Positions 48,181 to 58,781 of a DNA stretch of 64,000 nt are shown piece after piece (position 1 is the stretch's first letter; every line of letters begins with the position of its first letter). The notes under the pieces were generated by a model that saw nothing but the letters and a program-made list of their open reading frames with translations, did no database searches and was not told the origin of the DNA. The DNA is taken from assembly GCA_026419575.1 (NCBI GenBank), contig JANZZC010000106.1, positions 1 to 64,000 of the forward strand, given 5' to 3'. The DNA comes from Thermomicrobium sp. (GTDB lineage: Bacteria; Chloroflexota; Chloroflexia; Thermomicrobiales; Thermomicrobiaceae). The position numbers and the translations under genes are program-made.

Positions 48181-50022
48181 GTGCAGGGAGAGGCGAGAGA
48201 CAACTACCGGCAACGCTGGAGCGCAGCGGGGCGGAGTCTCGCACGCATGCTGCGGATTTCGAGCGAGAATTTGGCCGCGCGACGAGCCTTCGTCCGCCTG
48301 ACGGCTCAGGACATCCAGCTCCTGGCGCGGCTCGCCCCCTGGGCCGACCGCGTCGCCGACCGTATCGCGCGTCGGTTCTACGACCACCAGTTCGGGTTCC
48401 CGGACACCCGTCGCTTCTTCGAGCGCTACGCCCACGGACGGGGCATGACGCTGGAGGAGTTGCGACAAGGGCTCGAGCGGACGCAAGCGGCCTATTTCCG
48501 CTCGATCTTCGAGGAAGCAGCCCAGGGCGGCGACTTCGGTCCCGACTACTACGCCATGCGGTTCCAGATCGGAGCGGTGCACAACCGGATCGAGCTTCCG
48601 CTGAAGTGGTATCTCGGGAGCTACGCGCTGTACTTCGATCTCGTGCGCGACGAACTCCGCCGGGCGTTCCGCTTCAATCCCGGATTGCGCGCACGGGCCG
48701 AACGCGCCCTCTTCACGGTCTTCAACTACGATCTCCAGGCGGTCACGGACGCCTTCTTCCTCGACTACCTCCGGACGGTCGGGCTCGATCTCGACGCCGT
48801 ACCGGTCCGCGACGCGCGCGAGGATCTCACCGACCAGCACGGCGAGCTCCGGCAGCGCATGGCGAGCGCCGTCCAGGGCTTGACGACGAGCTGCCAGAAC
48901 GCCGCGCACCTGAGCCAGGCGCTCGCCCGCACCAGCGGAGACCTCGAGCGCGTGACCGAACGGATCGCGGCAGCGAGCAGCGCACTCGCCCGAACGGTCA
49001 CGGAAGACCAGCGGTTGGTCGATCGTGTCGCAGCAGCCCATGCGCAGATCGATCAAGCGGGCACCGCGATCGCCCAGGGCGCTGGACAGCAGGAGGGGGC
49101 GATCCGCTCGCTCCACGACGCGATGCGTGAACTGACGGAACGGATCGAGACGATCGTACGCCGTGCCGGCGAGGGCGCGGCCGAAGGGAAAGCAGCGCTC
49201 GCGTCGGCGGAAGAGGGCAGCCGCGTCGTCACCGCGACGCTGAACGAGTTCCGCGCACTCGCCACCGATATGCGTTCGCTCGCCGAGCAGGTCGAGCACC
49301 TCACCGAACTCGCCAGCCAGGTGGGCACGATGGGGCGCGCGATCGAGGAAATCGCCGAACAGACGAACCTGCTGGCGCTGAACGCCGCGATCGAGGCCGC
49401 CCGCGCCGGGGACGCCGGCAAGGGGTTCGCAGTCGTCGCCGAAGAAGTCCGGAAACTGGCCGAACGGGCCAAGCAGGCCACGACGGAGATCCTGTCGCTC
49501 GTTTCGGCGATCACGACGACGGTCGGCGAGGCAGCCGACTCGGCCCGTCAGAGCGCTCGGCGTGCCGGGCAGGGCTCGCAGCTGGACGGCGACGCCGAGC
49601 GGGCGCTCAGCGGCATCGTCGCGCGCGTCGGCTCGCTCGGCGGCGCGCTCGAGGCGATCGACCGCGACGGGCAAGCGGTGCGAGGATCGACGGCTCGGGT
49701 CAGCGAGATCCTGGAAACGGTCTTCGCCGTGACGCGCGAGCACGCCGCTGCCGCCGAAGAGCTCCACGCCACGATGCGCTCGGTCCACGAGCAGTGGCGC
49801 GACCTGGAGTCGCACCTCCGCGCCAACGCCGAGCGCACCGCGCAGCTTGCGAGCGAAGCGGACATCCTCGCCGAAGTCGCGCGCGAGGTCGCACGTCTCG
49901 CCCAGCTGATCGAAGCGCAGTCGGCGACTTTGACGCACCTGGGCGAGGCGTTCGCCCGGGGCGACGCGGCTGGCGCGACCTCCGAGCGCTCGACCCCCGC
50001 GGTGCTGGTCGCTGCTGAATGA
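48181..50022 (+). CDS. Globin-coupled sensor methyl-accepting chemotaxis protein (HemAT-like, soluble)
   Basis: N-terminal protoglobin-like domain ([21 protein letters not shown]), no TM, C-terminal MCP hairpin [47 protein letters not shown]. Confidence 0.9.
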   Translation: MQGEARDNYRQRWSAAGRSLARMLRISSENLAARRAFVRLTAQDIQLLARLAPWADRVADRIARRFYDHQFGFPDTRRFFERYAHGRGMTLEELRQGLERTQAAYFRSIFEEAAQGGDFGPDYYAMRFQIGAVHNRIELPLKWYLGSYALYFDLVRDELRRAFRFNPGLRARAERALFTVFNYDLQAVTDAFFLDYLRTVGLDLDAVPVRDAREDLTDQHGELRQRMASAVQGLTTSCQNAAHLSQALARTSGDLERVTERIAAASSALARTVTEDQRLVDRVAAAHAQIDQAGTAIAQGAGQQEGAIRSLHDAMRELTERIETIVRRAGEGAAEGKAALASAEEGSRVVTATLNEFRALATDMRSLAEQVEHLTELASQVGTMGRAIEEIAEQTNLLALNAAIEAARAGDAGKGFAVVAEEVRKLAERAKQATTEILSLVSAITTTVGEAADSARQSARRAGQGSQLDGDAERALSGIVARVGSLGGALEAIDRDGQAVRGSTARVSEILETVFAVTREHAAAAEELHATMRSVHEQWRDLESHLRANAERTAQLASEADILAEVAREVARLAQLIEAQSATLTHLGEAFARGDAAGATSERSTPAVLVAAE

Positions 50023-50100
50023 GGGAGCCAGGGAACCTCCTGCCGGCCGAAGACGTCTATTCTTCGGGACCGCATCGAGCCGGGAGGAGGTCGTCACGTC

Positions 50101-51045
50101 ATGCATGGACGAGAACGCGCGCGGGCGAGGAAACGCCTCCGATCGACGGTACCGTTTGTCCTCGGAGCCTTCCTGCTCGGTGCCTGCGCGTCGCTCGGTA
50201 CCGCACCGACGCCTCAACCGACGCCGCAACCGTCGCCGACCCCGATTCCGCATCCGACCGGTGCGAACGAACTCGTACTCCGCATCGAGACGAGCGGGGG
50301 ATTGATCCCGCCCTTCCGTCTCGTCAACGAACTTCCCGAGTTCTCGCTCTACGGCGACGGTACCGTCGTGACGCTCGGTCCGCAGATCCTGATCTATCCG
50401 CCGCCGGCACTGCCCAACGTTCTCCGGAGTCGCTTGAGCGAGGAGGGTATCCAGGCGCTCCTCCGCGAGGCAGCAGCAGCCGGATTGCTCGCTGGTGACG
50501 CCGACTATCCGATGGAAGGCATCGCCGACGCGCCGACGACGTTCTTCACCGTGAACGCCGTCGGTCGGATCAGTCGGGTCTCCGTCTACGCGCTCGGGCT
50601 GGAGGACCCCGACGATCCACGCCTCTCTCCGGAACAGCGCGTCGCGCGCCAGCGGCTCGCCGAGTTCGCCCGGAAAGCGCGGGACTTCCTCGCCTGGCTA
50701 CCGCCCGAGACGATCCTCGAACGGGAAACGCCGTACGTCGTCACGCGCCTCCAGCTCGTCGCGTTTCCAGCCGAGGCAGCCGAGCCGCCACCGTCGGACG
50801 TCCTGGTCTCGACGCTCGACTGGCCGTTACCGACACCGTTGCGCGATTTCGGCGACCCCGCCCCCTGGATCGGCCCCACCGCCCGGTGCGCCGTCGTCTC
50901 CAGTCGCAAGGAACTGCCGCGGCTGCTCGACGAGCTCCGTCGAGCGAACGCCCTGACCCGCTGGCGGAGCGACAGCGAGCTCTACACGCTGCTCGTCCGG
51001 CCGCTCCTCCCGGACGAGCCCGGTTGCGTCCCCAAGCAGTGGTGA
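50101..51045 (+). CDS. Putative lipoprotein, hypothetical
   Basis: Lipobox LLGAC followed by P/T/Q-rich linker. Confidence 0.7.
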   Translation: MHGRERARARKRLRSTVPFVLGAFLLGACASLGTAPTPQPTPQPSPTPIPHPTGANELVLRIETSGGLIPPFRLVNELPEFSLYGDGTVVTLGPQILIYPPPALPNVLRSRLSEEGIQALLREAAAAGLLAGDADYPMEGIADAPTTFFTVNAVGRISRVSVYALGLEDPDDPRLSPEQRVARQRLAEFARKARDFLAWLPPETILERETPYVVTRLQLVAFPAEAAEPPPSDVLVSTLDWPLPTPLRDFGDPAPWIGPTARCAVVSSRKELPRLLDELRRANALTRWRSDSELYTLLVRPLLPDEPGCVPKQW

Positions 51046-51049
51046 GGGC

Positions 51050-51853
51050 CTACACGAAGCAGACGGTCAGCGGCGGCTGACCGTGCAGCTCCACGACGAA
51101 CACGTCGCCTCGCTCGGCGGGAAGCGCCCGTGCCAGCGAGCCGGAGAGGACGATATCGCCCGGTTCGAGCGCGATACCGAACTCGGCGAGCTTGTTCGCG
51201 AGCCACGCCACGCAGCGAGCCGGGTGGCCGAGTGCCGCCGCCCCGATCCCCTCGGTGGCGAGCTCTCCGTTCTTGTGGATGAGCATCCCGACCGTGCGCA
51301 GATCCTCGTGCAGGAGACGCCTGCTCCACGGGCCGACCGTGAAGGCGCCGAACGACGCGTCGTCGGCGATCGTATCGGCCAGCTTGATCCGCCACGCCTC
51401 GATGCGACTGTCGACGATCTCGACCGAGAGCGCGACCGCCTCGGTCGCGGCCAGGACCTGCTGGGGCGTCACGCCCGGCCCCTGCAGGCGCCGACCGAGC
51501 AGGAAGGCGATCTCCCCCTCCAGGCGGGGTTGGATGAGGACCCCCATCGGAACCTCGACCCGCCCCCCGCTCGCCGGGAAATAGCGCGACGCCCAGAGGC
51601 TCCCGTAGTCGGGCTCCCGAACACCGAGCTGTTCCTGCATCGCCCGGCTCGTCAAACCGATCTTGCGGCCGATGACCCGTTCGCCGTGGGCGACGCGGAG
51701 CTCGGTCCATCGTGTCTGGATGGCGTAGGCCTGCTCGGGCGTGAGCGGCCCGAGCGTTTCGGTCAGGGGTGGAATCGTTCGCTTCGTCGTCAGCGCTGTC
51801 TCCAGTTGCCGAGCGATCGCCTCGACATCGAGCGAAACCAGTTGCTCCGCCAT
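51050..51853 (-). CDS. dmpE: 2-keto-4-pentenoate hydratase (2-oxopent-4-enoate hydratase)
   Basis: AYAIQTRWTELRVAHGERVIGRKIGLTSRAMQEQLGVREPDYGSLW, meta-cleavage cluster context. Confidence 0.85.
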   Translation of the reverse strand: MAEQLVSLDVEAIARQLETALTTKRTIPPLTETLGPLTPEQAYAIQTRWTELRVAHGERVIGRKIGLTSRAMQEQLGVREPDYGSLWASRYFPASGGRVEVPMGVLIQPRLEGEIAFLLGRRLQGPGVTPQQVLAATEAVALSVEIVDSRIEAWRIKLADTIADDASFGAFTVGPWSRRLLHEDLRTVGMLIHKNGELATEGIGAAALGHPARCVAWLANKLAEFGIALEPGDIVLSGSLARALPAERGDVFVVELHGQPPLTVCFV

Positions 51854-51854
51854 C

Positions 51855-52583
51855 TCACGCCTCCAGTCGCGCCAGGAGGAGCGAACCGCAGGGACCGCGC
51901 AATTCCAGGATGCCCGGCTTGGCCGGGACCGCCGCTGCGGGCGATCCGAGAAAGACGACCTGTCCGGCGGCCAGCCCGCCGACCGCCGACGCCAGCCAGG
52001 CCAGGTGCTCGACGACCGGCTCCAAGGCCGCGACCGGCCCGGCCGCGACCGGTTCCTCGTCGAGAAAGAGCGCCAGATCGCCGTCCAGCGGCCACGGCAG
52101 CGCCCGGTCACCGAGCAAGAAGGCGCCGCCCGAGGCGTTGTCGGCGACCACGTCGGCCGCGCTGAACCGGTACCCCTCCCACACGCTGTCGAGGAGGTCG
52201 ATCCCCAGGAACACCGCGCCGATCGCCAGGGCGACAGCGCCGGGGGCCGACCCCGGCGGCACGGCGTCACGCAGGACGACGGCGAGTTCCGGTTCGACCC
52301 GTGGCTGGACGAACTCGCCGAGGGAGATCGTCCCCTCGCGCAGCATCGCGCGGCTGATCCGCCCGTAGATCGGGCTGGAGACCGCCATCTGTTTCTGCTT
52401 GGCTGGACTCACGAGCCCGAGCTTGTAGCCGACGATCTCCTCGCCAGCGAAGGAGGCTTCCTGGACACGATACGCGCCGGCCAAATCCACGCCGAGCGAC
52501 TCCGCGAGCGGCGTGCGTGGCCGGCGCTCCTGCCGCGCCGTTCGAATCGCGTCCAAGAGTTTTTTCTCGGCTTCGCTCAGCAT
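51855..52583 (-). CDS. dmpH: 4-oxalocrotonate (2-oxo-3-hexenedioate) decarboxylase-like
   Basis: IVGYKLGLVSPAKQKQMAVSSPIYGRI; paralogous hydratase/decarboxylase family next to dmpE. Confidence 0.78.
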   Translation of the reverse strand: MLSEAEKKLLDAIRTARQERRPRTPLAESLGVDLAGAYRVQEASFAGEEIVGYKLGLVSPAKQKQMAVSSPIYGRISRAMLREGTISLGEFVQPRVEPELAVVLRDAVPPGSAPGAVALAIGAVFLGIDLLDSVWEGYRFSAADVVADNASGGAFLLGDRALPWPLDGDLALFLDEEPVAAGPVAALEPVVEHLAWLASAVGGLAAGQVVFLGSPAAAVPAKPGILELRGPCGSLLLARLEA

Positions 52584-52602
52584 CGTTCTCCCCCATCCCT
52601 CC

Positions 52603-52842
52603 TCACGCCCCTGCTCGGGACGCCGCGGTGCGGTCGCGTTCGGCCATGGTGACCGTCCCGATACCCCATTCGTCGCGACCGACCTCGTAGACGATCGTGC
52701 GCACCTCGTCGACCGGTACACCGAAATGGCGGGCCGCTGCCTCGGCCAAACGCCGAATCAGCGCCGCCTTTTGCTCGGTCGTCCGACCCTCGACCATGGT
52801 CACCTTGAGGACGAGCACGGTTCCACCTCGCTCAGAGTTCAC
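52603..52842 (-). CDS. 4-oxalocrotonate tautomerase family protein lacking N-terminal Pro
   Basis: (V)LVLKVTMVEGRTTEQKAALIRRLAEAAARHFGVPVDEVRTIVYEVGRDEWGIG; likely GTG start (SD GAGGTGG) gives Met-Leu rather than Met-Pro. Confidence 0.8.
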   Translation of the reverse strand: MNSERGGTVLVLKVTMVEGRTTEQKAALIRRLAEAAARHFGVPVDEVRTIVYEVGRDEWGIGTVTMAERDRTAASRAGA

Positions 52843-53683
52843 CGCGCAGGAAGGCGCGGATCAACGCGTTGAAGCTGTCGCGCTTCTCGATCTGCACCCA
52901 GTGGCTGCACTGCCCGAACACGTGGAGCTGCACGCGCGGCAACCGCGGCAAGAGCCAGAGGCTCGTCTCCAGCGGGACGATCACGTCGTCGCGCCCGTGC
53001 ACGAGCAGGACGGGCCGGTCCATCGCCCGGTAGGCCTCTTCCGGCAACACCAACGCCTCCAGGTGCTGCTGGCGCGGCGCCGGGAACATCGCCTCGTAGC
53101 TCCGGCGAACGACCGGATCGAGAGCCGCCTGGAGACGATCGCGGGCGATCGCCTCGAGATCGCCGCCGACCGTCGCCGGGTCGTAGACGAACCAGCGGAT
53201 GATCTGCGCCAAACGCTCGGCCGTCGGCTCCTCGTAGAACCCCCAAGCGACGTCGAGCTGCTGGGTGATCCGGTGCGGCGCGCCGGCTGTCCCCATCAGG
53301 ACGACGCGCTCGAACCGCTCCCGGTGCCGGTGCAGGAGATGCAGGGCGATTGCTCCACCCATGGAGTTCCCGACGACATGCGCCCGCTCGATGCCCAGAT
53401 GATCCATGAGCGCGATCACCTGCTCGACCCAAAGGTCCATCCACGCGCGGGCTCCGACCGGCGGCGGATCCGGATGACCGCTCCGGGCGAAGCCCCAGAG
53501 ATCGGGCGCGATGCAGTCGAACTCGTCGGCGAGCGCGGGGACGGCGAAGCGCCAGTTCGCCCAGGCGGTCACCCCCGGTCCCGAACCGTGCAGGAAAATG
53601 ACCGGCTGCCCCTGACCGGCACGATGGAGATGCGTCGGCCAGCGTCCGGCTTGGACGGTCGACTCCTGTACCGATACCGACAC
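52832..53683 (-). CDS. dmpD: Alpha/beta hydrolase, 2-hydroxymuconate-semialdehyde hydrolase-like
   Basis: PVIFLHGSGPGVTAWANW..., VVGNSMGGAIALHLL; meta-cleavage hydrolase features. Confidence 0.85.
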   Translation of the reverse strand: MSVSVQESTVQAGRWPTHLHRAGQGQPVIFLHGSGPGVTAWANWRFAVPALADEFDCIAPDLWGFARSGHPDPPPVGARAWMDLWVEQVIALMDHLGIERAHVVGNSMGGAIALHLLHRHRERFERVVLMGTAGAPHRITQQLDVAWGFYEEPTAERLAQIIRWFVYDPATVGGDLEAIARDRLQAALDPVVRRSYEAMFPAPRQQHLEALVLPEEAYRAMDRPVLLVHGRDDVIVPLETSLWLLPRLPRVQLHVFGQCSHWVQIEKRDSFNALIRAFLRGEL

Positions 53684-53716
53684 GTCCCGCTTCCCTTCCC
53701 GTGAGGTACCCCGACC

Positions 53717-54265
53717 CTACCACCACCACATGCTGGTATCGTGCAGCTGCACTTCGAGGCAGCGGAAATCGCCCCCGAAGAAGACGAGCGGCTCCCGGTC
53801 CCAGTAGTCGAGCCAGCGCACCCGACCCAGGACCAGCGTGTGGTCCCCCGCCGGGACCCGCTCCCAGACGTCGCAGACGATCTGGGCCACCGCCCCCTCC
53901 AGGAGCGGAATGCCCTCCACCCAGCGGAACTCCGGCTGGTACCCCGCCTGCGGCTTGCCGGCGAAGTGCCGCGCCGCCGCTTCCTGCTCCCGCGCCAGTA
54001 CGCTCACCCCGTAGCGGCTCGCCTCCTCGAGGTACCCGTGCATCCGCGCCCGCCGGTCGACCGAGACCAGGACGAGCGGCGGATCGAGCGAGACCGAGAG
54101 AAAGGCGTTGGCCGTCATCCCGTGCGGCCCCTCCGGCCGGGCGACCGTCACCACCGTCACCCCGGTCGCGAACCGCCCGAGCGTCCGGCGGAAGTGCTTG
54201 GGGTCGATCGCCGAAGCGGCCTCCTCAGTCGGCAGTTCGCTCGGCCGCGGCCGGTTCGCGTGCAT
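53717..54265 (-). CDS. Flavin reductase domain protein (monooxygenase reductase component)
   Basis: [53 protein letters not shown]. Confidence 0.93.
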   Translation of the reverse strand: MHANRPRPSELPTEEAASAIDPKHFRRTLGRFATGVTVVTVARPEGPHGMTANAFLSVSLDPPLVLVSVDRRARMHGYLEEASRYGVSVLAREQEAAARHFAGKPQAGYQPEFRWVEGIPLLEGAVAQIVCDVWERVPAGDHTLVLGRVRWLDYWDREPLVFFGGDFRCLEVQLHDTSMWWW

Positions 54266-55301
54266 CGCCAGCTCCTTCCGCGCCGCGCTTGCGACGCAGG
54301 ATGTCGAGCGCGACGTCCAAGATCCAGTCCTCCTGCCCGGCGACCGCCTGCCGACGCCCCAGCTCCACCAGGATCTCGCGGGGGTCGAGACCGAACTCGG
54401 CCGCGATGTGCCGAGCATGGAGCAGGAACGTCGAGTAGACGCCGGCGTAGCCGATGGTGATCGCGTCGCGATCGGGGATCGGCTGGTACGGCATGATCGG
54501 CGCCACGATGTACTCGGCCGCGTCCATCAGCTTGAAGACGTCCAATCCCGGATTGATCCCGAGCTTGTCCAGCACCGCCGCGATGAGCTCGGTGGCGGCA
54601 TTGCCGGCGCCGGCGCCGAGCCCCCGCAAGCACCCGTCGACTTGATCGGCCCCTTCTTCGATCGCCGCCAGCGTGTTGCCGATCGCCAGGCCCAGGTTGT
54701 TGTGCGCGTGGAAGCCGACTTGGACCGAGAGGCGCTCCTTGAGGGCCGCCACGCGCCGTCGCACGTCGTCGGGGAGCATCGCCCCGGCCGAATCGACGAT
54801 GTAGACGCAGTCGGCACCGTACGACTCCATCATCGCCGCCTGCTCGGCCAGGAACTCCGGTGGGCGCATGTGCGCCATCATGAGGAAGCCCACCGTCTCC
54901 AGCCCCATCTCCTTCGCCATGCCGAAGTGCTGCTCGGAGATGTCGGCCTCCGTGCACTGCGTGGCGATGCGGACCACCGTGATCCCGCGTTCGATGGCCG
55001 CCGCGAGCTCCTTGCGCGTCCCGATCCCCGGCAGCAAGAGCGCCGCGATCTTGGCGCGCTTGGCCGTCTTGGCCGCTTCCTCGATGAGATCGAGCTCGCT
55101 CGTCCCGGAGAAGCCGTACTGGATGGAGCTCCCGCCGAGGCCGTCCCCGTGGGTGACTTCGATCACCGGCACCCCGGCCTCGTCAAGCGCCGCCACGATC
55201 GCCCGCACCTGCTCGCGGGTGAACTGGTGCCGCATCGCGTGCGAGCCGTCGCGCAACGTGGTATCGGTCACCCGCGGGGGCTTGAGCGTCTTCGCCGTCA
55301 T
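54225..55301 (-). CDS. dmpG: 4-hydroxy-2-oxovalerate aldolase
   Basis: [52 protein letters not shown]. Confidence 0.96.
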   Translation of the reverse strand: MTAKTLKPPRVTDTTLRDGSHAMRHQFTREQVRAIVAALDEAGVPVIEVTHGDGLGGSSIQYGFSGTSELDLIEEAAKTAKRAKIAALLLPGIGTRKELAAAIERGITVVRIATQCTEADISEQHFGMAKEMGLETVGFLMMAHMRPPEFLAEQAAMMESYGADCVYIVDSAGAMLPDDVRRRVAALKERLSVQVGFHAHNNLGLAIGNTLAAIEEGADQVDGCLRGLGAGAGNAATELIAAVLDKLGINPGLDVFKLMDAAEYIVAPIMPYQPIPDRDAITIGYAGVYSTFLLHARHIAAEFGLDPREILVELGRRQAVAGQEDWILDVALDILRRKRGAEGAGDAREPAAAERTAD

Positions 55302-56230
55302 GCCGCCACCTCCTCCCGAATGCCGAGCAAGTGCCGGGCGAAGAGTTCGCCGACCCGCCAGGCCGCCGAGGTCATGATGTCGAGATTGCCGGCGTACGGC
55401 GGGAGGAAGTCACCGGCACCCTCGACCTCGAGGAGCATCGCGATGACCGTCCGCTCGCCCCACGGCGTGCGCCGCCGGTCGAACACCGGCGCGTCCTTCA
55501 GCCGGTATCCCGGCACGTACTGCTGCACTTCCGCGACCATCTGGTCGACCGAGGCCACGATCGCCCCCTGGTCGAACTCCTCCGTCGCCGGAATCACGTA
55601 GACCGTGTTGCGCATGATGATCGGCGGCTCGGCCGGGTTCAGGATGATGATCGCCTTCCCCTGCTCGGCCCCGCCGATCGCCTCCAGCCCGTGCGCGGTC
55701 GTGAACGTGAACTCGTCGATGTTCTGCCGCGTCCCCGGACCGGCCGACTTGCTCGCCACCGTCGACACGATCTCGGCGTAGCGGACCGGCACGACCCGAT
55801 GCACAGCGTGGACCAGCGGGATCGTCGCCTGCCCACCGCAGGTGATGAGATTCACGTTGTCCTTGTCCAGATGCGCCCCGAGATTGACCGGCGGCACGAC
55901 GTAGGGTCCACGCGCGGCCGGCGTCAGGTCGATCGCGATCTTGCCGGCCTCGCGGAGCATCTTGGCGTGCCGGACGTGCGCCTTGGCACTCGTTGCGTCG
56001 AAGACGATGCGGATCTCCGGGTCCTCGAGGATCGCCTTGATCCCCTCGTAGCTCGTCGGGATCCCGAGCTTCTTGGCGCGCGCGATCCCCTCCGACTGCG
56101 GATCGATCCCAGCGAACATCGCCAGCTCCATGTGCCCCGGATTGCGCAGGAGCTTGTACATCAAGTCGGTACCGATGTTGCCAGTCCCGAGGATCGCGAC
56201 CTTGACGGCTTGCCGTTCTCCCATGGCCAT
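55298..56230 (-). CDS. dmpF: Acetaldehyde dehydrogenase (acetylating)
   Basis: [72 protein letters not shown]. Confidence 0.96.
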   Translation of the reverse strand: MAMGERQAVKVAILGTGNIGTDLMYKLLRNPGHMELAMFAGIDPQSEGIARAKKLGIPTSYEGIKAILEDPEIRIVFDATSAKAHVRHAKMLREAGKIAIDLTPAARGPYVVPPVNLGAHLDKDNVNLITCGGQATIPLVHAVHRVVPVRYAEIVSTVASKSAGPGTRQNIDEFTFTTAHGLEAIGGAEQGKAIIILNPAEPPIIMRNTVYVIPATEEFDQGAIVASVDQMVAEVQQYVPGYRLKDAPVFDRRRTPWGERTVIAMLLEVEGAGDFLPPYAGNLDIMTSAAWRVGELFARHLLGIREEVAA

Positions 56231-56994
56231 GCCTCCTGGTAATACCCGAGTTCTTCCGAGACCCGTCGCGCGGCATCGACGATCGCCGTGGTGAGGCGCT
56301 GCCGGTTGGGATAGAAGCGATAGGCCGGCACCGAGAGACTCATCGCGGCGATCACCTGCCCGCTCTCGTCGTAGATCGGCGCGGCGGCGCAGCAGAGCCC
56401 GACCATCACTTCCTCTTGGTCGTAGGCGAACCCCTGCTGCCGCACGCGTTCGAGCTCCGCCCGCAGCTGCTCGACGGAGCTGATCGTGTTCGGCGTGAAG
56501 CTGACGAGCCCCGTCCGCTCCACGATCGCGAGGACATTCTCCCACGGCTGGTGGGCGAGCAGCACCTTGCCGACCCCGGAGCAGTGCGCCGGCAGCCGCT
56601 TGCCGACCCCCGAGAGGACGATCTCCAGCGCCCGATCGCCCTGGAGCTTCTCCACGTAGAGCACCTGGCCGTCGACGAGCACCGCCAGCTGCGTCGTCTC
56701 GCCCCATCCGGCGACCAAGCGCTCCATGATCGGCCGCGCCGCCCGCAGGAGCGCGCTCGAATCCAAGAGCGTCTGGCTCAGCTCGAAGAGCGACCAGCCG
56801 AGGCGGTACCGGCCGTTCGGTGTCCGCTGGAGCAACCCTTCGGCCGCGAGCGTCCGGAGCAGCGCGTGCGCGCCCGACTTGGGAATCCCGAGCACCGCCG
56901 CCACCTCCGTCACGCCCCACTCGGGCTGCTTCGGCGTGAAGAGACGGAGCACCTGCGCTGCCTTTTGCACCGTCTGGAGCATCGCGCCCCCCAT
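56161..56994 (-). CDS. IclR family transcriptional regulator
   Basis: [65 protein letters not shown]. Confidence 0.95.
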   Translation of the reverse strand: MGGAMLQTVQKAAQVLRLFTPKQPEWGVTEVAAVLGIPKSGAHALLRTLAAEGLLQRTPNGRYRLGWSLFELSQTLLDSSALLRAARPIMERLVAGWGETTQLAVLVDGQVLYVEKLQGDRALEIVLSGVGKRLPAHCSGVGKVLLAHQPWENVLAIVERTGLVSFTPNTISSVEQLRAELERVRQQGFAYDQEEVMVGLCCAAAPIYDESGQVIAAMSLSVPAYRFYPNRQRLTTAIVDAARRVSEELGYYQEAWPWENGKPSRSRSSGLATSVPT

Positions 56995-57036
56995 GCCCTG
57001 ACGATACCAACCCGTTGCCAAACGAGCAAGGCGACC

Positions 57037-57053
57037 GTTCAGAATGCACGAAC
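57037..57053. promoter_or_regulatory. Imperfect copy of putative IclR operator
   Basis: GTTCAG-AATGC-ACGAAC, same 17-bp architecture as the perfect site at 57098. Confidence 0.5.
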
Positions 57054-57097
57054 CGATCGCTTCCTGTGTGTCCGCGGAGGACTGGCGGCGACTCCGG

Positions 57098-57114
57098 GTT
57101 CAGTATACCTGAAC
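57098..57114. promoter_or_regulatory. Putative IclR operator, perfect inverted repeat
   Basis: GTTCAG-TATAC-CTGAAC between the IclR gene and the hydroxylase promoter. Confidence 0.65.
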
Positions 57115-57121
57115 GCCCGAG

Positions 57122-57150
57122 TTGACAGGGCACGGCGGGACCGCTATGTT
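57122..57150 (+). promoter_or_regulatory. Putative promoter TTGACA-17-TATGTT for monooxygenase operon
   Basis: Exact -35, 17-nt spacer, TATGTT, about 60 bp upstream of ATG at 57210. Confidence 0.65.
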
Positions 57151-57209
57151 GAGCGACAGAGACGGCGCTCGGCACCGAGGTGTCTGGAGAGATCGCGAGG
57201 AGTGTGCTG

Positions 57210-58745
57210 ATGACGCAGGGAGTACAGTCGACGACTCGCCCGATGACCGGCGAGGAGTACCTGGAGAGCCTGCGCGACGGCCGGAAGGTCTTCTTCCGCG
57301 GGGAGTGGGTCAAGGATGTCACCACGCACCCGGCGTTCCGCAATGCGGCACGCTCGGTCGCTCGCCTCTACGATGCTCTCCATGCACCGGAGACCCGCGA
57401 CGTCCTGACCAAAGTCGATCGGCAGGGCATCCTGACGCACAAGTTCTTCGCCCCGGCCTACTCGTCGCAGGACCTCAAGGAGGCGGCTGAAGCGATCACG
57501 GTGTGGCAACGGATGAGCTTCGGCTGGATGGGGCGGACGCCCGAGTACAAGGCGGCCTTCATGGCGACGCTCGGGGCCGATCCGGACTACTACGCGCCGT
57601 TCGGCGAGACCGCCCGTCGCTGGTATCGGCAGTACGCCTCCCGCGTCCTCTTCATGAACCACGTCATCGTCGACCCGCCGATCGACCGCAATCGGCCACC
57701 GAGCGAAGTGCGGGACGTCTACATCCACGTGGTCAAGGAGACGGACGGCGGGATCATCGTCAGCGGTGCCAAGCAGGTCGCTACCGCGTCCGCCTTGACC
57801 CACGGGACGTTCGTCGGCGTCAACAGCGGGAGCGCTGCGCGGCTCCAGGAGGGGCGGGACGAGGACGTCGCGCTCGTCTTCTTCGTCCGCATGGACAATC
57901 CACGGCAGTATCTCATCTCCCGCGCCTCCTACGAACTCAACGCCGAGAGCCCCTTCGACAACCCGCTCTCCAGCCGTTTCGACGAGAACGACGCCTTCCT
58001 CGTCCTGGACGAGGCGTTCATTCCCTGGGAGGACGTCCTGATCTACCGCGACGTCGCCAAGTGCAAGCGCTTCTATGCCGACTCCGGGTTCTTCAACCGC
58101 TTCAACCTGCAGACGACGATCCGCTTCATGATCAAGCTCGAGTTCATGATCGGACTCCTCCAGAAGGGGCTGGAGTGCAACGGGACGGCCGACTTCCGCG
58201 GCAACCAAGTGATGGTCGGCGAGCTCGTGGCGCTGCGTCACCTCCTCTGGGCGATCGTGACCGCGATGGTCAGCGACCCCGAGCCGAGCCTGGGCGGCTC
58301 GGTCGTGCCGCGCCTGGAGTACGCCGCAGCCGCGCGCGTCTACACGAACTTCGCCTGGGACCGCATCCGGCAGATCTACGAGCGGATCCTCGGTGGGGCA
58401 CCGATCATCAACGTCTCGAGCTACCGCGACTTCCAGAATCCGGAGGTCCGACCCATCCTCGACCGCTACCTGCGCGGAACGGGCATGACGGCCGAGGAAC
58501 GCAGCAAGCTCTACAAGTTGGTCTGGGACGCGATGTACTCGGAGTTCGGCGGTCGGCACGGCCTGTACGAGCTCAACTACGCCGGGAACCACGAGCAGAA
58601 GTATCTGGATCCCCTGCAGTGGGCCGAACGGCGCGGCTTCATGCAGCAGTGGAAGGCGCTCGTCGACGAGTGTCTGAACCAGTACGATCTCGAGGGCTGG
58701 CGCGACTCGACCTGGGTGTGGGAACCGAACGGTCGCGAGCGGTGA
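57210..58745 (+). CDS. 4-hydroxyphenylacetate 3-monooxygenase / phenol hydroxylase oxygenase component (HpaB/PheA1 family)
   Basis: [45 protein letters not shown]...[38 protein letters not shown]. Confidence 0.92.
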   Translation: MTQGVQSTTRPMTGEEYLESLRDGRKVFFRGEWVKDVTTHPAFRNAARSVARLYDALHAPETRDVLTKVDRQGILTHKFFAPAYSSQDLKEAAEAITVWQRMSFGWMGRTPEYKAAFMATLGADPDYYAPFGETARRWYRQYASRVLFMNHVIVDPPIDRNRPPSEVRDVYIHVVKETDGGIIVSGAKQVATASALTHGTFVGVNSGSAARLQEGRDEDVALVFFVRMDNPRQYLISRASYELNAESPFDNPLSSRFDENDAFLVLDEAFIPWEDVLIYRDVAKCKRFYADSGFFNRFNLQTTIRFMIKLEFMIGLLQKGLECNGTADFRGNQVMVGELVALRHLLWAIVTAMVSDPEPSLGGSVVPRLEYAAAARVYTNFAWDRIRQIYERILGGAPIINVSSYRDFQNPEVRPILDRYLRGTGMTAEERSKLYKLVWDAMYSEFGGRHGLYELNYAGNHEQKYLDPLQWAERRGFMQQWKALVDECLNQYDLEGWRDSTWVWEPNGRER

Positions 58746-58781
58746 GGTGTGGGGTTGTACCCGTTCGAGGGAGGTGTCGTC

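Noticed and set aside
48088-50253. 721-aa minus-strand ORF
   Set aside because: Antisense to the globin-coupled chemoreceptor, whose sense translation has unmistakable MCP motifs.
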